From Desulfamplus sp964425195 (GTDB taxonomy: Bacteria > Desulfobacterota > Desulfobacteria > Desulfobacterales > Desulfobacteraceae), in assembly GCA_964425195.1 (NCBI GenBank), contig CAYRLG010000002.1, positions 124,001 through 188,000 on the forward strand: 64,000 nt of DNA, written 5' to 3'. Position numbers and translations under genes: made by a program. The notes under the pieces are model-generated. The model searched no databases. It worked only from the letters and a program-made list of their open reading frames with translations, and was not told the DNA's origin. Within the stretch, counting starts at the first letter, position 1. Every line of letters starts with the position of its first letter. Positions 1 through 7,349 of this stretch are shown here, one piece after another.

Positions 1-344
1 TTTCTAATCTGTTTAATATTTTGTTTTGTTGCTTCAACAAGGTTAATATTATCTTTAATTATTTTTTGTAATACATCTCGTTCTTCGTTAAGCATGGTAT
101 TAACTCTTATCTGTTCAACATTTTTCAAGGCAGCTTTATTAGAAATATCTACTTTAGAACTATCTAATTGATTCAATGAGTTATGGCTATCATTGATATT
201 ATTCTTTGATGATGATGTTATCTCAATTGATTGAGTTAAAAGAGTGAGCAAAAGAGCAATAAAAACAACACCTCCAAATGTGTTGCACATGGTATCAAGA
301 AGAAGCTCAAAACTACTTAAATCGTCACTACGCCTGTTTCTCAT
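1..344 (-). CDS. ExbD/MotB-like membrane protein (3' end outside window)
   Basis: The open frame runs from an ATG at 344 to the window edge, giving 114 visible codons without a stop. The product starts with a short basic N-terminus, then one hydrophobic segment (about residues 12-37) holding an acidic residue in the motif LLLDTMCNTFGG, followed by a polar, Asn/Lys-rich and probably coiled-coil stretch. A single N-terminal membrane helix with a membrane-embedded Asp followed by a periplasmic domain is the layout of ExbD, TolR and MotB-type ion-channel partners. It starts 19 bp after a second protein of the same layout, with the ExbB-like gene just upstream, so it is probably one of two ExbD-like subunits of one channel. 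The C-terminal domain cannot be seen, so a peptidoglycan-binding OmpA-type domain cannot be confirmed or excluded. Confidence 0.6.
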   Translation of the reverse strand, partial: MRNRRSDDLSSFELLLDTMCNTFGGVVFIALLLTLLTQSIEITSSSKNNINDSHNSLNQLDSSKVDISNKAALKNVEQIRVNTMLNEERDVLQKIIKDNINLVEATKQNIKQIR

Positions 345-363
345 AGTATTTTATAATCTGATA

Positions 364-1092
364 TTACTGTTTTAAGTCAAAATCGATACTCTCATCCTCT
401 GAAATAGCATCATATCCAGTATCAAATCCTATAACTTGAATATGGTGAACAAGCGACATAGCATAACTTGAGGCAGAAGGTTTGATAAACAAGAGAAGAT
501 AATCTCGTGCTTTATCGAAATTTTGAAGATATTGTACAAACTCTCTTATACCCTTTTGATCTGCTGAAAATTGGTTAATCTCAGGCAGTGTAATTGTGCT
601 AAAGTTTGAATCGCTATCTTTTTTATATTGCTCTTTTTTTTTTAACATTCCAAAGCGGATATACTCTCCTGAACACTCAATTAGTAGTGCATGTTTATTT
701 TCTTCTATATCTTTTGTTGGAATAAATGAGATAGTTCTATTTTGGTTGGCAACTGCTCTATTTTTTTCAGTTAACTCTATCAAGTACTGCTGTAGCTCAT
801 TTTGCCTAATATGATATTTTAAAAGTTCTTGCTCATATTGAATAACCTCTTTTTTAAGAATTTTAATCTCCTTTTTCAGTAATATGTTCTTATGGGCTAT
901 TGGGCTATCATTAAATAGAGAAGTTTTTTCTGTTGTTTTATTACCATCTATATCTAAGGTTTGTGTGGCTATATCAACTGCAATAAATAAAACCAATAGA
1001 ATCATAATGCCAGAGAGGGATGTGATAATATCTTGGAATGAAAAGAGAGATATACTTATACTACTACTAATTTTTCTACGTTTACCACTCAT
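364..1092 (-). CDS. ExbD/TolR-like channel subunit (second copy in operon)
   Basis: The protein has 242 residues. A Lys/Arg/Ser-rich N-terminus leads into a membrane helix at about residues 15-42 that contains FSFQDIITSLSG, an acidic residue near the start of the helix as in ExbD/TolR/MotB channel partners. A coiled-coil-like region follows (about residues 60-115, Lys/Glu/Gln-rich). The C-terminal part (about 125-240) has mixed beta/alpha character and resembles no domain I can name. It lies 105 bp downstream of the ExbB/MotA-like gene and 19 bp upstream of another ExbD-like gene. The inferred role is the proton-path subunit of an inner-membrane channel. It is longer than typical ExbD (about 140 residues). 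The family level is fairly safe; the specific function is unknown. Confidence 0.6.
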   Translation of the reverse strand: MSGKRRKISSSISISLFSFQDIITSLSGIMILLVLFIAVDIATQTLDIDGNKTTEKTSLFNDSPIAHKNILLKKEIKILKKEVIQYEQELLKYHIRQNELQQYLIELTEKNRAVANQNRTISFIPTKDIEENKHALLIECSGEYIRFGMLKKKEQYKKDSDSNFSTITLPEINQFSADQKGIREFVQYLQNFDKARDYLLLFIKPSASSYAMSLVHHIQVIGFDTGYDAISEDESIDFDLKQ

Positions 1093-1197
1093 AAAATTTA
1101 TCTTTTTTATCAGAAAAAGAGAGATGCTTTAAAGTGCTTATCTCTATTATTTTACGTACATCTCTCTGGAGAGTGAGTTAGGAATCAAAAAAGAGAT

Positions 1198-2091
1198 TCA
1201 TGTTGGTATAGAAAGCCTCAGTTTGCTGATGATATTAGCGTGGCAATAATCGTTGCAGTTATCCATAAAATTCTCCTCAGTTTTTTTTAGACTAATCATA
1301 AGTAGTTGAATAAAAAGTGCAGCAACTAAAGCTATCAATGTTGTGTCAAATGCAACAGCAAGTCCTGACGTAATTTCTTGCAACGATGTTTTTAGATATT
1401 CAAGCCCTTCATTCTTAATAAGAACCGTTCCGAAGCTGCCTATTGCCTGAGAGAGTCCAAGCACAGTTCCTATAAATCCAAGTACGGGAATTGCCCAAAC
1501 AAAACCTCTTATTAAGGCATAACTTGACTCCATCTGATCTTCATCGTTTTGAGCCTGAGCACGAATAAGTTCTGATACCTCTGCAATTAACCCTATATTT
1601 TTTAAATTTGCAAGTGCCCTCTCTATCCGGTTGAGTAGAACAAAGTGCTTTGGATCATCTACAAGACCATACATTCTAAAAAGAATATTTTTTGCTGTCT
1701 CCTTTGTCAATTCAAAGTCGTCAGTCTGGGGAACAACCATTAAAGAGAGAGCTTTTTGCTGAAAAGTGACCTTTCTCCACTTTATAAATAGAATAGAGAG
1801 AGACCAGCATGAGAAAAATACAATAAAAAAAGGGGTTATCCCCCGTTTAATAAATAGTTCTGTTATACTCAAAAAAAAATTAGTTGGAATAGTAAATTTA
1901 AGAGTTTCAGATATCTCCTTATAGTAAAATTGAGGCAGGTAAAATAGAATAAAGAGAAGTATTGCAAAGCAGAATGTAAGCGTAAGATTTACATCAGTAT
2001 ATTTACCCCCACTTACACCAAACTTCTCCTCAATATCCATTTTTTCCCACTCAAGGATTTTTATCAGCCCATCATTTTGTAGCGAACTCAT
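1198..2091 (-). CDS. MotA/TolQ/ExbB-type proton channel protein
   Basis: The protein has 297 residues. Hydrophobic segments lie near residues 36-54, 85-103, 190-210 and 250-268. The last two carry the family signature: a Gly/Pro-rich helix containing VLGFIGTVLGLSQAIGSF, then ITSGLAVAFDTTLIALVAAL, which has the conserved Thr positions of the MotA/TolQ/ExbB ion path. A large cytoplasmic segment (about 110-185) connects the second and third helices. ExbB-type pentamers around an ExbD-type dimer convert proton flow into mechanical work across the envelope. Two ExbD-like genes follow directly. An extra N-terminal extension of about 30 residues precedes the first helix. Family assignment is strong; membership in an ExbB, TolQ or Zorya-like subgroup cannot be settled by eye. 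Confidence 0.88.
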   Translation of the reverse strand: MSSLQNDGLIKILEWEKMDIEEKFGVSGGKYTDVNLTLTFCFAILLFILFYLPQFYYKEISETLKFTIPTNFFLSITELFIKRGITPFFIVFFSCWSLSILFIKWRKVTFQQKALSLMVVPQTDDFELTKETAKNILFRMYGLVDDPKHFVLLNRIERALANLKNIGLIAEVSELIRAQAQNDEDQMESSYALIRGFVWAIPVLGFIGTVLGLSQAIGSFGTVLIKNEGLEYLKTSLQEITSGLAVAFDTTLIALVAALFIQLLMISLKKTEENFMDNCNDYCHANIISKLRLSIPT

Positions 2092-2191
2092 ATTTTTATG
2101 ACCTATAACAAATTGGATTGAAACTATTAAACCAAAATTTTTTATTACCTTTTAGTTGAAAACCGTATCTCCTTGAACACAAATTTGGGTA

Positions 2192-5100
2192 TCATCTTAT
2201 ATTCACAGGCCAGACCGGAGGTAAATCAATATTGTTAAGAACGTTGTTTATCTTATTGTTGGCAGCTCTGTTTGAGCTTATATCCGACAGAATCGATTTC
2301 ATCACCTCATTAGTGGTAGTATTATCGTAAGGGGCAAATAGAGCCTCTCCTGGGATATAGCGTTGATGATCAAGGTACTTTACTCTGTTGTCCATCTGCT
2401 GCTCTTCTGTTACAAATATAAGAGGCTTAATAGTATTATTATCTCTTATTACCCACACCTCATCCGGAGTTGAATTACTATTGAAATGCAGCTTTTCAGG
2501 GTCTTTAAAATCTGCAAATCCAACCCATATAGGTGTCCGTTTCATAACTATTTTTTCTATTTTTAACTTAGCAATCTGTTCATCTATTTTCTCTGGTTTC
2601 TCTAAATAGTGTCTTAAAATAGCCTCTGATTGTCTGCTTACAAGGGAATATTTACCGTTAGCAGTACATAGCCAGTGCACCTGTTCGTCTAAAGCTCTTT
2701 TGCTAAATCGTTTTAAATCTTTATCCATGCTAATAAGTGAACTTGCATTTTCTCTACCCACTAATGTAAACATCTGATCTGTTAGAAAACTGATTAGATG
2801 AAGTTTGAGAATAGGAGAGAAAGGCTGTCTATAAATATTTTTGATCTCCTCAAAAATAGTCTCCATACCAATATTGTAGTATATGTTATTTAGCATCTGC
2901 TGAATAACATCACAGTGACTCATCTTTTTTAAATCCTGGACATGGATTGTGATAGCACTGTTTGCCTTAAATTCTGGCTGAAGATCGTCAGGCGAAAGCA
3001 CATAGACAACACCGGAGTAGCTTTTTATACCTTTTACAAACTCTTCTGAAGGTTTTCCATTAAAATACCACTTTTCTGGCTCAAAGTTAGGTCGATTGAC
3101 AGTACATTCCCATAGATCAACAAACCTTGCTGTTCGCTCCATCTTTTTTAGCTCTTCTTGTACTTCACTCTTGTGTATCATAATATTGTTATTAAGAGCT
3201 TTAAGTTTCTCTAATGTGGCAGACCAGAATGGGTTTTGGGGGCTACTGCTAAAGTTGGACTCTTTTTCTTGTTTTTTATCTGAGTTACTATCACTATCAA
3301 GATTGCTATCAGCCAAGTTGATATCTAAACCCCCTGTTTTAGGAGTGTCTAATAGATAGTTATATATTTGTTCCATTTTAATTGTGGCACCTATTTTTTC
3401 TGTTACCGGATCATTGGGAAATAGTGTGGTAAAGGTTTTAAGCTCTCTAATATACTCATTTAATCCTTTAGCATTGCGAATTAACTGAAGTTGACTCCTT
3501 CTTGTTAGTTCTGTCTCTTCAGTGGAGGCAAGCTGCTTTTTTAAACTATTAAGTCTATTTTTCATTGTATCTGATACGCTCGTAAGTTGTTCACCTTGAG
3601 CAATAAGATTTCCTATTTTTTCAAGAGAGTTCTCATTAAAATAGAGATCTTCACTGTTTGCAGCAGGTAGAAGACTTTTAAACTGCTCATCTATCTTTTC
3701 AAACATTGCTGTAAGCTCTCTCTCCTCCATAGCACGTATAGCTGCTTTACGAGATTCCCATGCAGATTGAAGAACTTTTAGGCGAGCAATATTAACCGGA
3801 GTAATTGCATTTGCGGTATCCTGAATTTGCACCATTTTTCTCTCAATCTCTTCTGTATTTTCTGGGAATCCTTCAGATTTCAACTTTTCAAGCTCAGTTA
3901 TAAGTAGGTCAAAAGAGGCTCTTTTCTGTTCTAATAGAGATTTTAATCCTTCTACTTTACCATTGTGTTTTTGCAGCTCTGATTGGCTAAAAAGAGCAAT
4001 ATTTATGAATGCTATCTGTCTGCGTGCCATGTCGTCAGTCACTCTTTTAGACTCTTCAAGGTTCTCTGCAACAACAGCACTATCAAGTTCTGAAGTTAAT
4101 CTGTTTCTTATCTGTCTGTAATAATTCCAGGTTGCAGCAACGGATACGCATATCATTGCAAAGATAAGGATAAGTACATATCCCATCTGTTTTTTTATTT
4201 GATGTCTCTTTTTTGCTCTATCTTCTTGTTCAATAAGGTTTTGAACGTCTGGTTCTAAATCCTCTGGTATAGGAAGGCGATAAAGTTTTATCTCATCCCA
4301 AAGCGATCTTATTCCATTATAGTTGCTTCTCTCTATTCTATTATTAATCTCTCCAAGTTTTTTCTCATAGCTTTTTTGTACTTCAATAGCCTTAAGCTGC
4401 TGCTGATACCAATGCAGTGCATTTTCATATATAACCTGTAGGGAGGGGTCAGGTTTAAAGTACCTATTTTTTTGAAGATTGCTATATGCAGCAATAGCAT
4501 CTCCAAGAGATTCAACATTAGCCGACTGAAATGAGATGCTTATATTACCGACAATCTCTTTCTCTTCCAGACGAATATTTGCCATGTACTGCTCTTCAAT
4601 AAAGTTCTCTAACTCTTTAACCGGAACGCTGTCAGTTGGTATGCTCCACTTCTCTTTTATCTCAACTACAAGTCTTGCCACTCCGTTGATATTTTTCTCC
4701 TGCATAAACTCTTCAATATCTTTTTTTATCTTCTCAAGATAGGCTGTTTCAAATTCTACAAGATCAGATCTCCATTGAGGATTGGTAGGGTCTTTTTTTA
4801 CAAGTTGACGTAAAATAGCAACACACTGAGAAATATGTCCTTGATTATTTGCCCTTCTGAGCTGTTTGAGTAAAGGCTCGATGTTAGATTCCATTGAGAA
4901 AATTCTCATAATCTCATTAAAGGCATCTATATTAAGATCTTCAGGTATAGTCCAACCTTTTTCTCTACAGAGCTTTTTCCATGTATTAATTGCTACTCCA
5001 TTCATATCATGGCATAGATCAATGAGGTGTGGATCATACTCAGCCTCTTCAAGTGCCTGAGGTATCATGTTGTTTTTTATCAAGGCAACGCATTTTTTAA

Positions 5101-5227
5101 GCCGTTCATTAACAACTTGGCACTGTTCAGAATATATTGTTGCAACCATCAAAGGATCTTGATCATCAATCTTGTTGGGATCTGCAACTATCTTCTTTAT
5201 AATTTTAATTGTTTCTGTGATTCTCAT
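2192..5227 (-). CDS. Large single-pass membrane protein with helical repeats, unknown function
   Basis: The protein has 1011 residues. The N-terminal ~340 residues are almost all helical and contain TPR-like stretches (for example around residues 125-155, AILRQLVKKDPTNPQWRSDL). One clear membrane helix follows at residues 348-368 after a basic run, so the N-terminal part should be cytoplasmic and the C-terminal ~640 residues outside the membrane. The segment after the helix (about 370-600) is coiled-coil-like, rich in Glu/Lys/Leu. The last ~250 residues look globular. I do not recognise a catalytic motif. It lies between the GAP1-like gene (54 bp upstream) and the ExbB-like gene (100 bp downstream). 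A plausible role is a scaffold that links the cytoplasmic GTPase side to the envelope channel, but this is inference from position and topology only. Confidence 0.7.
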   Translation of the reverse strand: MRITETIKIIKKIVADPNKIDDQDPLMVATIYSEQCQVVNERLKKCVALIKNNMIPQALEEAEYDPHLIDLCHDMNGVAINTWKKLCREKGWTIPEDLNIDAFNEIMRIFSMESNIEPLLKQLRRANNQGHISQCVAILRQLVKKDPTNPQWRSDLVEFETAYLEKIKKDIEEFMQEKNINGVARLVVEIKEKWSIPTDSVPVKELENFIEEQYMANIRLEEKEIVGNISISFQSANVESLGDAIAAYSNLQKNRYFKPDPSLQVIYENALHWYQQQLKAIEVQKSYEKKLGEINNRIERSNYNGIRSLWDEIKLYRLPIPEDLEPDVQNLIEQEDRAKKRHQIKKQMGYVLILIFAMICVSVAATWNYYRQIRNRLTSELDSAVVAENLEESKRVTDDMARRQIAFINIALFSQSELQKHNGKVEGLKSLLEQKRASFDLLITELEKLKSEGFPENTEEIERKMVQIQDTANAITPVNIARLKVLQSAWESRKAAIRAMEERELTAMFEKIDEQFKSLLPAANSEDLYFNENSLEKIGNLIAQGEQLTSVSDTMKNRLNSLKKQLASTEETELTRRSQLQLIRNAKGLNEYIRELKTFTTLFPNDPVTEKIGATIKMEQIYNYLLDTPKTGGLDINLADSNLDSDSNSDKKQEKESNFSSSPQNPFWSATLEKLKALNNNIMIHKSEVQEELKKMERTARFVDLWECTVNRPNFEPEKWYFNGKPSEEFVKGIKSYSGVVYVLSPDDLQPEFKANSAITIHVQDLKKMSHCDVIQQMLNNIYYNIGMETIFEEIKNIYRQPFSPILKLHLISFLTDQMFTLVGRENASSLISMDKDLKRFSKRALDEQVHWLCTANGKYSLVSRQSEAILRHYLEKPEKIDEQIAKLKIEKIVMKRTPIWVGFADFKDPEKLHFNSNSTPDEVWVIRDNNTIKPLIFVTEEQQMDNRVKYLDHQRYIPGEALFAPYDNTTTNEVMKSILSDISSNRAANNKINNVLNNIDLPPVWPVNIR

Positions 5228-5281
5228 ATTATGCCAATTTTTTCTTTAAAATAACTGAATCTTATCAGCAGATTCAGAAGG

Positions 5282-7312
5282 TTATTTGCAGTTTAGACAT
5301 AAAATTGGATATATCTTGTTGCTCTGCTTGTCTGTATAATTAATTTGAAACTCTTTAAAGTTTAACTCATTGAAAAGATTGCTGGTTTCGGCAAATTTAA
5401 GTTCAATAAACCGCACTTCAATATTCTCTTTTTTCTCAATTTTTACTCTGCAGATAGGATAAAATATTAACCTTGCCTCTTCTCTATTTTCTTGTTTATC
5501 AACACTATTACCGCCATTATTGCTATCATGCTTAATTGAATTATCGCTATTTTTTTTAAATTCCACCACTCCTGTTAAAGTTTCAGACGAGATAGTTGAC
5601 AAAAACTGTGAAAGCAATTCTGACACACTACCAGAAAATCTGATTTCAAGAGTATCTGATTCTGATCCTTTTACTATCATTGAAGGTGTTATGTTCAAAG
5701 CCGCAGTCCATATCCAATTGATATATGCTCTTGAAATAACATCAATATATATTGCAGCATATAGCTCCTTATCATAAAGAGAGAGCCTGTTTATTGAGAT
5801 ATTGCCAATAGGCTCTTTTGTGCCTTTAGGGATTATATCCCAGTTTTGTGTATCGCTTGCTATTGGTGATTCGATATCTGTATCAATTTTCATGCCATCT
5901 TTTTTGATAAGATATAGTTTAATATCTTCAAAATTTTTACTATCTGCAAAAATGTTACTAAATACCTTGTTGCTATCTTCATAAAAGCTTAAAGATAAAT
6001 CTTTATTTGCTTTAAATTGGGAATTTACCACTTTAATATTACTATCTTTTATTTGATTAACCCCTTGTTCCTCAGCCGTACCTTTAATTATATCGTCTTT
6101 TTTGGCTATATTATTTGTCTCAGTTTTTATATTAAAATCATAATATGAGAATATTAAATATAAAAATCCAATAGATATAGCTGTAAATATAGCTAAAGAT
6201 ATAAATGTTTGATTTTTATTTCTATACAAAGCACTATATTGCTCTTCAGATTTTTCTGAGTAGTCATAATAATGTTGAGAGTTATGCTGTTCTAAACTGT
6301 TATCTGAGGAGACTATATTTGAAGGAGAATGTATCTCATTTGAAAAGTTGGATAAAGCAGAAGGGTCTGAAACGTTAGAAGATAAGAGCTTGTCAGGTTC
6401 TTCTATATTGATAGAACTTGTGGGAATGGTATTGTGAACGGTTCTATTAACAAGATCAATAACAATAGAATCTGGATATTTTTCAATTATATTTGTAGCG
6501 TAATTTAAGTGGGTATTTTGTAAAGGTGATGTCTGTATTAATTGGCTTTTCTGTATGGGGCAAAATCGCCAGATGCAGCAAGAGTCTATAGGTTTTGATA
6601 CAAAGTATGTGTTAAAAGTGACATTCCATCTTATTTCGGTTGAAACAAGATTTAAAGCATCAGCTACAAGATTGAGGCATATTTTGTGGTAAGTTAAAGT
6701 GTCATCTTCTAAATCAAAAAGTATAAATGATGGGATTTCTAATGATGACATTTTTAGATTATATTCTGTCGATTTGGCAATCATTAAAGAGGGGTCAGAG
6801 TTATTGAAAAAATTTTTCCAAGGTTTTAACAACTGCTGCTGTTTACTATTTTCAGCTCTATAACTGTTAGATATTTCAATTTTATTAAGGTGGTACAGAT
6901 CAACTCTTTTAGGTTCTAACAAAGTTGGATTCTTATCCCACTGTTTAACAAAAAGAGTGTCTTTCATCATCAAATAAGCTGGACCTTCAAGGCAGTTCAA
7001 TCTCTCATCATTATTAAGAATAATGTGGTGTGCAATTTTATTTTCACGTCCTGTATAATCCACTCCAGATGCAGCAACTCTTGATAATACAGATATATCC
7101 TCTTTGCCCATCCTGAATCTATAGTGGCTATAAATTTCAGGATTTTTTTCATACATAGGGTGTCTAAAAGGATAGATAAAAGGATAACCACTTAAAGATT
7201 CACAAAGTTGAATATAAGATTTAGGCATTCCTTTTGTATAGGCAACTGAGTTAAAACCAGATATCCCACTTTGCAACCCTCTGGGGTATGATGTATATAT
7301 CAGTTCAAACAT
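5282..7312 (-). CDS. Membrane-anchored GTPase-associated protein 1 (GAP1-N2-like)
   Basis: I place the start at the ATG at 7312. It has GGAG seven bases upstream and removes a 122 bp overlap with the GTPase gene that an in-frame ATG at 7471 would create; the product is then 676 residues. The N-terminus reads FELIYTSYPRGL, then SGFNSVAYTKGMP, YSHYRF and SGVDYTGRENKIAHH. This matches my recollection of the GAP1-N2 domain found beside DO-type GTPases in predicted bacterial conflict systems (family recall, not searched). Residues to about 360 should be cytoplasmic. One membrane helix lies at about 370-390, followed by a ~285-residue outer domain of unknown fold with Asn/Ser-rich stretches. It starts 37 bp after the GTPase gene, so the two probably act together. 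The membrane anchor is unusual to me for this family. Confidence 0.78.
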   Translation of the reverse strand: MFELIYTSYPRGLQSGISGFNSVAYTKGMPKSYIQLCESLSGYPFIYPFRHPMYEKNPEIYSHYRFRMGKEDISVLSRVAASGVDYTGRENKIAHHIILNNDERLNCLEGPAYLMMKDTLFVKQWDKNPTLLEPKRVDLYHLNKIEISNSYRAENSKQQQLLKPWKNFFNNSDPSLMIAKSTEYNLKMSSLEIPSFILFDLEDDTLTYHKICLNLVADALNLVSTEIRWNVTFNTYFVSKPIDSCCIWRFCPIQKSQLIQTSPLQNTHLNYATNIIEKYPDSIVIDLVNRTVHNTIPTSSINIEEPDKLLSSNVSDPSALSNFSNEIHSPSNIVSSDNSLEQHNSQHYYDYSEKSEEQYSALYRNKNQTFISLAIFTAISIGFLYLIFSYYDFNIKTETNNIAKKDDIIKGTAEEQGVNQIKDSNIKVVNSQFKANKDLSLSFYEDSNKVFSNIFADSKNFEDIKLYLIKKDGMKIDTDIESPIASDTQNWDIIPKGTKEPIGNISINRLSLYDKELYAAIYIDVISRAYINWIWTAALNITPSMIVKGSESDTLEIRFSGSVSELLSQFLSTISSETLTGVVEFKKNSDNSIKHDSNNGGNSVDKQENREEARLIFYPICRVKIEKKENIEVRFIELKFAETSNLFNELNFKEFQINYTDKQSNKIYPILCLNCK

Positions 7313-7349
7313 CACTATTCTCCAGTGCAGATCATAAAAATAGTATTCA

